NCBI RefSeq assembly: GCF_004362825.1
Contig: NZ_SNXZ01000002.1
Span: forward strand, 613,268-677,267
Direction of reading: 5' to 3'
DNA: 64,000 nt
Source: Labedaea rhizosphaerae
Lineage (GTDB): Bacteria; Actinomycetota; Actinomycetes; Mycobacteriales; Pseudonocardiaceae
Part shown: positions 24,337-32,693 of the stretch, piece by piece
Numbering within the stretch: position 1 is the stretch's first letter
How the letters are laid out: the number at the start of each line of letters is the position of its first letter
The notes under the pieces: model-generated
Seen by the model: the letters and a program-made list of their open reading frames with translations, nothing else
What the model was told of the DNA's origin: nothing
Database searches by the model: none
Made by a program: the position numbers and the translations under genes

Positions 24337-27300
24337 GTGGACCCGGCGGACGCAGCACGAACCTCAGCCACGGGTCCACGCCCGCCCTGGTTCCGGCACA
24401 CCGGGCTGATACTCGCCCGAGCCAGCACCGTCCCACCCGGACTCGAGCTACCGAACACGCTCCACCTCGGCCTTGACGCAGACCTCGGCGCGGACGCCGA
24501 CGAGACCCGCGGTGCGGTCCGGGAATGGAAAGCATGGCTGGGACGGCTGTGGAAGCGGCCCGAGGTCCGTGCCGCGCTGCGCGTGGCCAGCCCAGTGCTG
24601 GCCAGCAAGGTCGACGCGATCGTCGCCCACGACGATGCCAGCGATCAATCCAGTGACCAAAACGACGACCGATTCGACGATCGGCAGATGCGGCGTGTGG
24701 TGGTTTCGGTCTCGTCCTACCTGCGTCGCTGGCAGCGGCGGGCAACTCCGTTCGGGTTGTTTGCGGGCATCGCGCCCGTGACCGTCGGCGCGGCAGCAAC
24801 CCGGTCGGCGTCGGTGCGGTTCGGCGATGCGCACCGGACGGTGGCCCGGCCCGACGCGACGTGGATGGACGGGGTCATCACCGCCTTGGAGCGCCACCCT
24901 GATCTGCTGCCACAGCTGCGAGTGGTCGCCAATGACGCCGGATACCACCGCGGCGACCGATTCGTGGTGCCCACCCGACCGGATGAACGCACACCTCAAG
25001 CGCCGGCAGCGTTGGAAGCCTCGGTCCGCTGCACCCGGCCGGTCAGCGCCGCCCTGGAGCTCGCGCACCGTCCGGTCCTTGTCGCCGATCTCATCCGGCC
25101 CCTCCAGCACCGCTTCGCGCAGGCCGGGGCCGCTGCGATAGGTCATCTGCTGGCTGAGTTGATCGAAATTGGTGTCCTGATCAGCAGCCTGCGCGCCCCG
25201 ATGACGAGCGCAGACCCGCTGGACCATCTGATCCGCGAGCTCGACGCGCTCGATCTCGCCGACCTTCCTGAACTCGCCGGTCACCGCCGCCAACTCGCGA
25301 CCATCGGAGAACAACTCCGCTCGCTGACATCCAGGAAACCAACCGACGAGACGACCGATGACACCGGTCATGCCGATAACACCGTGACCGCTCTGGACGC
25401 GGTCACAGCCAAGATGCGCGCCGCACACCGCGTTCCGGGGCGGGTCATCGCTGTGGACGTCGCGCTCGACGCGGAGATCACACTCCCGCGATCCGTGGTG
25501 CACGAAGCCGAGAACGCGGCCACCACGTTGTTGCGGCTCACCCCCTATCCGTTCGGTGACCCGATCTGGCGGGACTACCACGCACGATTCCTCGACCGAT
25601 ATGGCGTCGGCGTGGTCGTCGGTGTCCGCGACCTGGTCGCCGACTCCGGTCTCGGCTACCCCACCGGGTTCCTCGCCGCGGCGCGGCCCCGCCCCGCGTA
25701 CCTGCTGACCGAACGGGACACCACCCTGCTGACCCTGATCCAGCAGGCAGCTCTCGACGGCCGCAGCGAGATCGCGCTGACCGAGCAGACGATCCGCGAT
25801 CTCCGGGTGGGTGATCACGACAAGCTCGTACCACCGCGCCGAGTGGAGTTGATCTGCCAGGTCCATGCCTCGTCGCTCGACGCGGTGACACGCGGCCGGT
25901 TCCAGCTGTGGATAGTGGGCGCGCCGATGCACACCAACTCTGCCGCCGCTCGGTTCGCCCACCTGCTCACCGAGCACGACCGCCACCAGTTCGTTGCCAG
26001 CTACCTCAACGATCCCGCCGGCAAGGACACCGCGCGGGACTCTCTACCCACGCAGTTGTCCTTCGCACCGCGGCGACTCGGCAATGAGAACATCACCCGC
26101 GCACCCCAACTGCTGCCCTACGTCATGCACCTCGGTGAACACGCCGCCTACGACCGCGACGTGTCGCCCGCCACGGGATCCCAGGCCGAGACCAGGATCG
26201 GTATCGACGATGTCGGGGTCACCGCCGACGCCCGGCACCTGTTGCTGGTGCGACTCTCGACCGGACAAGAAATCCAGCCCCATATCCCGCACGCTCTCGA
26301 AGCGACCACACAAACCCCGCCGCTGGCTCGGTTCCTCGCCGAGGCGGCGTCCGCACGCTGTGGCGCCTTCGGCCCGCCCGGCTTCGGCGCCGCCCACGAC
26401 CTGCCGTTCCTGCCCCGCCTTCGCCACGGCCGCATCGTGCTCGCCGCAGCCCGCTGGCTGCTCACCACCTCCGACCTACCCCCATCCGCCGAGCACAGCC
26501 TCACCACCTGGGATCACGCACTCGACGACTGGCGTGACCGCTGGCACGTCCCGACGACGGTGCTGCTCTGCGAAAGCGACCGCCGCCTGCCCCTCGACCT
26601 CACCGACCATCGCGACCGAGCCCTGTTGCGCGCGCGCCTGCACCGCAACCGCTCTGGACGGATCGAGCTGCGGGAAACCGGAGCCTCCGACAGCCACGGC
26701 TGGGCCGGCCGACCCTGCGAACTGGTCATCCCGCTCACCGCGACCCACCAGGACGCCACGCTCCGCGCCAGCACGCCCCGCGCAAGCACGCCGCTGCGTG
26801 TGGTGGCTCGGTCCGACGCTGCTCTGCCGGGACGGTCGCCGGTGCTGCGCGCGCACGTGCACGGCCATCCGCAGCGTTTCGACGACGCCCTCCATGATCT
26901 GCACGCCTTCCTGGCGGACCTGCAGAGTCCGCTTCGCCGCTGGTGGTTCTGGCGCCATCACGACCGCTCCCGTCCTGACGGCGACCAACACCTCGCCCTG
27001 TGCCTGCGGCTGCACACCGCTGCCGACTACCCGATCGTCGCGGCTCAGCTCGCGGACTGGGCGGCCCGATTGCGTGCCGTCGATCTGCTGGCCGACCTGA
27101 CCCTCGCAACCCATCACGCCGCGGCCATCGCCGATCCCATCGACGAAGCACTCGAGGAGATCCGCGCCCGTGACTCGGCCGCCGCTCTGGCTCAGCTGAC
27201 GTCGGCGCACCGGACCGGACTGGCGAACCAGGCGATCGCCGCCGTGTCGCTGACCGACCTCGCCGCGGCACTGGTCGCCACCCCCGACGAGGGCCTACAA

Positions 27301-27660
27301 CTGCTGGTCGACACACTGCCTCGCGAGCACGGCCGGCTCGACGTCCAACTCAGCGCGACATCACTGGCCATGGTCACCGCCGCCGGACGACCGCACCCAC
27401 CCACCGACGCGATCGCGCGAGCCTGGGACCACCGCCGCACCGCGCTCGCCGCCTATCGCGACCAGCTCCTCAGCCCGTCACGTTCCGCGAGCACGAGCAC
27501 CGGGCTTTCGGCGGACATTCGGCCGGCTTTGCCGGCGCTGCTGCACGAGCATCACCTGCGTGCCGTGAGCGTCGACCCCGGCGTGGAGAAGGTCACCTTC
27601 CGCCTCGCCCGAGCTGTCGCTCAACGTCGCCTCGCACTCGGACGGCGCAACGCCCCATGA
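24337..27660 (+). CDS. lanB: Class I lanthipeptide dehydratase LanB
   Basis: 1107 residues from a GTG with AAAGGGAGG upstream. The N-terminal glutamylation domain starts with RHTGLILARAST and contains VSSYLRRWQRRATPFGLFAG, the usual SSYxxRxxxRxTPFG signature of Lant_dehydr_N. Later parts include LPRLRHGRIVLAAARWLL, and a C-terminal SpaB_C-like elimination domain is seen from about 800 (VHGHPQRFDDALHDLHAFLA, then RWWFWRHHDRSRPDGDQHLA). It would use glutamyl-tRNA to glutamylate core Ser/Thr and then eliminate. Its TGA overlaps the LanC ATG. Confidence 0.92.
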   Translation: MDPADAARTSATGPRPPWFRHTGLILARASTVPPGLELPNTLHLGLDADLGADADETRGAVREWKAWLGRLWKRPEVRAALRVASPVLASKVDAIVAHDDASDQSSDQNDDRFDDRQMRRVVVSVSSYLRRWQRRATPFGLFAGIAPVTVGAAATRSASVRFGDAHRTVARPDATWMDGVITALERHPDLLPQLRVVANDAGYHRGDRFVVPTRPDERTPQAPAALEASVRCTRPVSAALELAHRPVLVADLIRPLQHRFAQAGAAAIGHLLAELIEIGVLISSLRAPMTSADPLDHLIRELDALDLADLPELAGHRRQLATIGEQLRSLTSRKPTDETTDDTGHADNTVTALDAVTAKMRAAHRVPGRVIAVDVALDAEITLPRSVVHEAENAATTLLRLTPYPFGDPIWRDYHARFLDRYGVGVVVGVRDLVADSGLGYPTGFLAAARPRPAYLLTERDTTLLTLIQQAALDGRSEIALTEQTIRDLRVGDHDKLVPPRRVELICQVHASSLDAVTRGRFQLWIVGAPMHTNSAAARFAHLLTEHDRHQFVASYLNDPAGKDTARDSLPTQLSFAPRRLGNENITRAPQLLPYVMHLGEHAAYDRDVSPATGSQAETRIGIDDVGVTADARHLLLVRLSTGQEIQPHIPHALEATTQTPPLARFLAEAASARCGAFGPPGFGAAHDLPFLPRLRHGRIVLAAARWLLTTSDLPPSAEHSLTTWDHALDDWRDRWHVPTTVLLCESDRRLPLDLTDHRDRALLRARLHRNRSGRIELRETGASDSHGWAGRPCELVIPLTATHQDATLRASTPRASTPLRVVARSDAALPGRSPVLRAHVHGHPQRFDDALHDLHAFLADLQSPLRRWWFWRHHDRSRPDGDQHLALCLRLHTAADYPIVAAQLADWAARLRAVDLLADLTLATHHAAAIADPIDEALEEIRARDSAAALAQLTSAHRTGLANQAIAAVSLTDLAAALVATPDEGLQLLVDTLPREHGRLDVQLSATSLAMVTAAGRPHPPTDAIARAWDHRRTALAAYRDQLLSPSRSASTSTGLSADIRPALPALLHEHHLRAVSVDPGVEKVTFRLARAVAQRRLALGRRNAP

Positions 27661-29000
27661 CCGCCTACACCATGGCAACCTCCACACCGGACGCCACTCC
27701 CACGGCGACCGCCGTTCAGGCCGATTCCTTGGTCCACACCCTTGCTACGGCACTGGCCACTCCCCCATCGGGTCCCGCCGACACGCGCGAGCTCGCCGGG
27801 CGAGAACAGTCGCTGGACCGCGGAACGGCCGGCATCGCCCTGCTGCACGTCGAACGCGCACTAACCGGCACCGGATCATGGAGCACCGCCCACGCCTGGA
27901 TACGCGCCGCGACCGCCTGCGACATCAGCGCAGCCGACGACACCGGCCTCTACCTCGGTGCGCCCGCCATCGCTTTCCTCCTGCACGCCGCCAACAGCGA
28001 CAACATCGACCATGCCGGCCGCTACCACAAGGCATTGTCCACTCTGGACGCTCATGTCGAGGCCCTGGCGCACCGGCGCGTGGACGCCGCCACGGCACGC
28101 CTTGACCGCGGCGAATCGACCAGCTTCGCCGACTACGACGTGATCCGGGGACTCACCGGCATCGGGCGCCTGCTCCTCTACCGCGCACCCGCCGCTTGCA
28201 TGTCCCAGGCCAACGCGCTCTCCCGGGTTCTCCGCTACCTGATCCGCCTGACCCACCCCCGCAGCGACGGACGACCAGGATGGTGGGTCGACCACCACCC
28301 CGACCCCGCACTACCGACACCGGGTGGACACGCCAACCACGGCCTCGCCCACGGCATCGCCGGCGTGCTCGCGTTCCTCGGCACAGCCCTGCGCCGCGGC
28401 GTCACCGTCGACGGCCACCACGACGCCATCGCAACCCTGGGCGCTCACCTCGACCATTGGCAACAAGACAACCCCAGCCAGACCACCCCCAACCCAGCCG
28501 GCCCACTGCGCAGGAACTGGTGGCCCACATGGATCACCCACGACGACATCCACACCGGACACCCACTCCAACCCGGACCCCCACGACCGAGCTGGTGCTA
28601 CGGCACCCCCGGCATCGTCCGCGCTCTCCAGATCGCCGCCATCGCCACTGGTGACACTGCGCGCCAACGACGCGCAGAACACGTCCTCGTCGGCTGCATC
28701 AGTGACAGCCACCAGCTCGCCCACCTCTCCGACGTCGGCCTCTGCCACGGCTGGGCCGGCCTCTACCAAACCGTGTGGCGAGCCGCCCAGGACGCCACCA
28801 CCTCGGACCTCCCCCACCACCTGCCGAACCTGACCACGCAACTCACCCGCCAGGCCAGCCAGTACGTCAGCCGCCCTACCACCCGGCCAGGCGACCCGAC
28901 CTTCCTCACCGGAACCGCCGGTCTCGCACTCGCCCTGCACACCGCCACCCACAACACCGCTCCACGCTCCGGATGGGACGCATGTCTGCTGATCAACTGA
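27657..29000 (+). CDS. lanC: LanC-like lanthionine cyclase
   Basis: 447 residues with the LanC toroid signatures: NHGLAHGIAG (His228/His232, acid/base region), WCYGTPG with zinc ligand Cys314, and LCHGWAG with Cys363-His364. All catalytic zinc ligands are present, so it should be an active cyclase joining Cys thiols to dehydrated residues. The ATG overlaps the LanB stop and the 3' end overlaps the SpaB_C-protein gene, so the three are translationally coupled. Confidence 0.92.
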   Translation: MTAYTMATSTPDATPTATAVQADSLVHTLATALATPPSGPADTRELAGREQSLDRGTAGIALLHVERALTGTGSWSTAHAWIRAATACDISAADDTGLYLGAPAIAFLLHAANSDNIDHAGRYHKALSTLDAHVEALAHRRVDAATARLDRGESTSFADYDVIRGLTGIGRLLLYRAPAACMSQANALSRVLRYLIRLTHPRSDGRPGWWVDHHPDPALPTPGGHANHGLAHGIAGVLAFLGTALRRGVTVDGHHDAIATLGAHLDHWQQDNPSQTTPNPAGPLRRNWWPTWITHDDIHTGHPLQPGPPRPSWCYGTPGIVRALQIAAIATGDTARQRRAEHVLVGCISDSHQLAHLSDVGLCHGWAGLYQTVWRAAQDATTSDLPHHLPNLTTQLTRQASQYVSRPTTRPGDPTFLTGTAGLALALHTATHNTAPRSGWDACLLIN

Positions 29001-30013
29001 CCACCGCCGCCACCACTCCTGCCGAAGACACGACCGAGACGCTGAACGACACCGTGACCGTGATCGAGACCGCGGTGGGTCACGTCCTGACCGGCACATC
29101 GCTCGCCGTCGCTGCCACAGCCGCCGGAATCGACGCCACCTCGCTCCGCGACGCCGTAGAGGTGTACCGCCAAGCCGGCCGCCGTGCGCTCCACGAACAC
29201 GCCAACCCCGGCTGGTGGCAGGTCTACCTCCGCTTCGCTGACTGGGACCAGGCCGAACACACTGCTCGGACCCATCTCCTGCCGCTGCTCAACCACGCTC
29301 GAAACCGTCACTGGATCACCGACTGGTGGTTCATCCGCAAACACCCCTGCTGGCGACTTCGCCTCCAGCCCGGCCCCGCCGCTCCAACCACAAACGCAGT
29401 CGAACAACACCTCGTCGGCGACCTCGACAAGCTCACCCATCACGGCCACATCCACAGCTGGTGGCCGGGCATCTACGAACCCGAAACAGCCGCGTTCGGC
29501 GGCGACCACGCCATGAACGCCCTCCACAGCCTGTTCAGCGCCGACAGCCACGCCATCCTTACCCACCTCGGCGACACCCACATCCCCCTTGGCCGACGCG
29601 AACTGACCCTCCTGCTCTGCAGCACCCTGATGCGCGCAGCCCGCCTCGAGTGGCACGAGCAAGGCGACGTCTGGCACCGCATCACCCAATCCCGCCCACT
29701 ACCCAGCGACATCCAGCCCGGCAAAGTCACTGCGCTGGCCAACCAGATGAAATCCGTTCTCCTCGCCGACCTCACCGTCGGCGGCTCGGTGATCGACAAC
29801 GATCACCCACTTGCCGCAGCCCTCGAGTGGGTCCACGCATTCCGGCATGCCGGCATCGCCCTTGGTGCGGCAGCCCTCAACGGCACCCTGCAGCGCGGAA
29901 TCCGCGAAATCATGACCTATCTCGTGATATTTCACTGGAACCGACTCGGCCTCGACACCCGAACTCAAGCCATCCTCGCCGCAGCAGCACGAGCTGCCAT
30001 CCTCGACACATGA
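28982..30013 (+). CDS. Thiopeptide-type biosynthesis protein (SpaB_C domain)
   Basis: 343 residues starting MSADQLTTAATT inside the end of lanC; an ATG nine bases earlier is an alternative. The SpaB_C/elimination-type domain shows WWQVYLRFADWDQAEHTART, ITDWWFIRKHPCWRLRLQP, IHSWWPGIYEPETAAFGG and a C-terminal FHWNRLGLDTRTQ. The presence of this second elimination-like unit beside a full-length LanB is the arrangement seen in FxLD clusters. It may act on the late dehydration steps or on release. No transporter or protease gene follows. Confidence 0.88.
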   Translation: MSADQLTTAATTPAEDTTETLNDTVTVIETAVGHVLTGTSLAVAATAAGIDATSLRDAVEVYRQAGRRALHEHANPGWWQVYLRFADWDQAEHTARTHLLPLLNHARNRHWITDWWFIRKHPCWRLRLQPGPAAPTTNAVEQHLVGDLDKLTHHGHIHSWWPGIYEPETAAFGGDHAMNALHSLFSADSHAILTHLGDTHIPLGRRELTLLLCSTLMRAARLEWHEQGDVWHRITQSRPLPSDIQPGKVTALANQMKSVLLADLTVGGSVIDNDHPLAAALEWVHAFRHAGIALGAAALNGTLQRGIREIMTYLVIFHWNRLGLDTRTQAILAAAARAAILDT

Positions 30014-30019
30014 CCCAGC

Positions 30020-30380
30020 GCGCACAGTCCGGGAGTATGTCCAGGGACAAGCCGCTGATTGCCGCGTCGTAGCCTAGGTCCTACCGATTCGACCCCAGTG
30101 AATGCTCGATGCCGGCCTGGAGCCAGACTCGTGCCGACCTCCGACTCGATCCATCGAAGCTCCTCGATAACGTTCCTCGCGAGCCAACCAGCGCAAGGAC
30201 TGGACTGATAAGGCCGCCCTCAAAAAGTTGATGCGGCGTTGAACGCGAGATTGGCCCAGTTTAACTCGCCCGGCGGTGAAGCGCTCGTGAAAGGTGTGCG
30301 CTAGGAGCACTCCGCCCTAGCAGCTATGCAGACGTCTGCCGTCATTGAATACGCAGCCTACGGCGAGCGCAGCGGTAGGT
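30020..30380 (-). pseudogene. Decayed Rhs C-terminal module, copy 1
   Basis: This stretch matches 31720-32090 at DNA level, e.g. CGACCCCAGTGAATSGGGCT-like blocks at 30095 and 31795 and the shared GCCGCGT...CCTAGGT block. It encodes broken pieces of the same peptide, LLAHTFHERFTAGRVK against LLAQTIHERVTTGRVN and AALAVGCVF against GALAVGCVF. No open frame covers it. It is an old duplicate of an Rhs tip region, now beyond the end of the lanthipeptide cluster. Confidence 0.65.
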
Positions 30381-30470
30381 GACTTCGCACGGGGGATGTC
30401 ATGCTCAGCGCCCGGCCGACGTTGCTGACGGCCCGCGAGGGGTGGGTCCAGCGGAAAGTGTCGGTCCGGG

Positions 30471-30908
30471 TCAGTACGCAGGAAATACCCGGCTGTGCAC
30501 ACTAAGCCTGACAGCGGACAAGCTCAAATACCTGGGAACAGACCAACTGTTGTCGTCCCATGCCACTTCGCGTATGCGTTGACCAAGCGGCGTACGCGCC
30601 ACGGTGATCGTGACCCTGCCTTCCAACACCGCCCGTACCAAGGTCTCAAATTCCTGTCGATCCCGCTTGTCGTTGTCGTCGAGTTCGAATGGCTCAGGTA
30701 TTTCACCAACAAAAACATCAAACCCCCTGTCGTTCATGCCATAGTCTCGCACCACGATGCTCAGAGGGCCGTCTGCGCTTGGCTTCAGCGACGAATCCTC
30801 ATAGGTCGAATATCGCCGTCTCGCAATGTTCGCTCTTTTGCGATCGAGCCACGGCAACGCCAGGCGCTCCAGGGCGTCTTGCGCGAGCCACCTTGCTGGG
30901 TCGCCCAT
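30471..30908 (-). CDS. Putative immunity-type protein, unknown family
   Basis: 145 residues from an ATG (MGDPARWLAQDALERLALPW); an upstream start at 30992 reads into the Rhs fragment. It is a soluble alpha/beta protein with LSIVVRDYGMNDRGFDVFVG, a helix (RDRQEFETLVRAVLEGRVTI) and a Trp-containing end (WDDNSWSVPRYLSLS). The GC content is lower than that of its neighbours. It directly follows a truncated Rhs core on the same strand, the usual place for an immunity gene left behind after toxin-tip loss. The role is inferred from position only. Confidence 0.45.
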   Translation of the reverse strand: MGDPARWLAQDALERLALPWLDRKRANIARRRYSTYEDSSLKPSADGPLSIVVRDYGMNDRGFDVFVGEIPEPFELDDNDKRDRQEFETLVRAVLEGRVTITVARTPLGQRIREVAWDDNSWSVPRYLSLSAVRLSVHSRVFPAY

Positions 30909-30924
30909 GTGTGACCACGCCGTC

Positions 30925-31134
30925 CTACGAAAAGGTGGTAGTGAAAGTGCACCGGCGTCCGAAGACGCGGGCGAAGACATGTGCGGCGCCACTGACCCAG
31001 TGCCACCAGTGTCCGTTGAGGTCGTAGGCGTTGGCGGGGTCGGCGGGGTGGCCGTAGGTGGTGTCGCTACCGCCGGGTTCGGGAGCCGATACTGATGAAG
31101 CGTCCACTGGTGAGATTTGTGGAGGCGCCGCCAA
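30925..31134 (-). pseudogene. Rhs core/tip fragment, copy 1
   Basis: It encodes EPGGSDTTYGHPADPANAYD followed by LNGHWWHWVSGAAHVF, almost identical to EPGGSDTSYAYPTDPINAYD and LNGHWWHW in the 32 kb module (DNA match 30975-31090 to 32145-32262). The upstream Rhs core and any toxin tip are missing. It is an orphan junction piece of the kind produced by tip exchange downstream of rhs genes. Confidence 0.75.
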
Positions 31135-31165
31135 CGAGGCCGCCGAAGTGGTTACCGCCGTGATC

Positions 31166-31708
31166 CTAGCGGACGGCAGACCACCCTATAAGGGCTAGCA
31201 CGACTCCTACAACAAGGGGAAAGAGCGGCACGATGTCGAGCCTCGTCTTGACTCGCGCCTGTTCACAAGCTTCAGCTCCATCTTTTGCCTGAATTATCAC
31301 GTTTCTCATCCGTGACTGAGTATCGTCCTCGAGCCAGTTGCTGATCAGCGCATGAGCACCGCTCACGGGCTTGACCACCTGACCGTTACGCAATTTGATC
31401 AACAATCACCCTTTCGCATCAATCGAATCTACGACTGCCCAAGGAATTTCGTACCGAACAAACCAATTGACTGCGACGAGCGTATCGTCATAGAGAATGA
31501 TCCGCGGATGAGGTCCTACCAGCCACACAAGCCAGATCACCGGCAACGTGGCAGCTATAAACTGCCACTGATCGGCCATAGTTGTGGAAGTAATTGTCTT
31601 GACGAGGCCAACTACCACGCCGACAAGGGCACCAACAATCACCAGTAGTCCGAATGCCGCGCCTCCGCGCCTTCTAAGGACACGATCAGCACGCTTTATC
31701 TTCACCAT
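31166..31708 (-). pseudogene. Membrane bPH-domain protein split by an in-frame TGA
   Basis: One reading frame of 180 codons is cut only by TGA at 31406-31408 (GCG AAA GGG TGA TTG TTG ATC). Before it are two membrane helices (AAFGLLVIVGALVGVVVGLV; WQFIAATLPVIWLVWLV) and the start of a bacterial PH-like domain (RIILYDDTLVAVNWFVRYEI). After it the same domain continues (LLIKLRNGQVVKPVSGAHAL), then a last membrane helix (LFPLVVGVVLALIGW). Such PH-domain membrane proteins are common next to Rhs tips, probably as immunity proteins. A TTG restart at 31405 is possible but would give only a fragment. Confidence 0.65.
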
Positions 31709-32500
31709 GCGTGCCTACTCCGCCCGTTCCACAATGTCCCAGCCGACAGAGAGAGCCCACTGATGGCCGCGTTGTAACCTAGGTTCCTACCGGATCGACC
31801 CCAGTGAATCGGGGCTCGATGCCGAGCAGCGCCAGCCCGACGGTATCGCACGGCACCCCATCGCGGCTCCCGGACGACGTTTCTCAATCGCCAGCCCCGT
31901 GCAAGAACTCGGCCAAGCAGGCCGCCACCAAACGTCGATGCTGCATTGAACGCGAAGTTCGTCCAATTAACTCGTCCTGTAGTGACGCGCTCGTGAATAG
32001 TCTGGGCGAGCAGTAGCCCACCCCCGGCAAGCCATGCACACACCTGCAGTCATGAACACGCAGCCTACTGCGAGTGCACCGGTGGCGATCTCCCATTTGT
32101 GCTGCCACGCCCAGCGCCCAGCGTTGGATAGGCCGCGGCCTACGGCGTGTGCCGCGCTGCTGATCCAGTGCCACCAGTGTCCGTTGAGGTCGTAGGCGTT
32201 GATGGGGTCGGTCGGGTAGGCGTAGCTGGTGTCGCTGCCTCCGGGTTCGGGGTCGGTGCTGGTAAAGCGCCCGGTGGCCGGGTTGTAAAGCCGGTCGCCC
32301 ATGAGGGTCAGGCCGGCGGAGAAGGTGTCGGTGGTGGAACGCTGTTTGGCGCCGAGCCAGCCGTAGCCGCGGTCCCCGCCGACCGCAGCGGTGGCGGCGG
32401 GGTCGCGGGGTGTGCCGTACTCGGTGTAGTCAGCCCAGCCGGTGATACCGGTGGCTGGGTCGGCGGCATCTTGACTGGCAGGCAGCTCGACGATGGTGGC
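31702..32500 (-). pseudogene. Orphan Rhs core plus C-terminal tip, frameshifted
   Basis: Without a start codon, the frame reads ATIVELPASQDAADPATGIT, GWADYTEYGTPRDPAATAAV, GYGWLGAKQRSTTDTFSAGL and LMGDRLYNPATGRFTSTDPE, which is classic Rhs core. It then continues through AYDLNGHWWHW into a tip (EIATGALAVGCVFMTAGVC). A shift near 32020-32045 moves the sensible frame to LLLAQTIHERVTTGRVNWTN, which then decays. It is a displaced C-terminal module of a second Rhs gene. The bPH-type immunity-like gene follows directly. Confidence 0.75.
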
Positions 32501-32693
32501 GACTCGACTTCCGCGCCGTCGTGCACGAGCGAGGCGTAGCGCAGAGGTGCGGGCGGCCGCGGTAGTACCAGGTGCCCGGTCGGCCAGGCGCCGACGATGG
32601 CCGTCAGCGGAAACTCGCCTTGGGCAGCTCCGTTATCCCAGCTCATCCGGGCTCCAAGAACCGGCGCGGGGTTCCCCGAACTGTCACCATAGA

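Noticed and set aside
24448..25986. Antisense 512-codon frame under lanB
   Set aside because: The composition mirrors the LanB codons. No start signal or family is seen.
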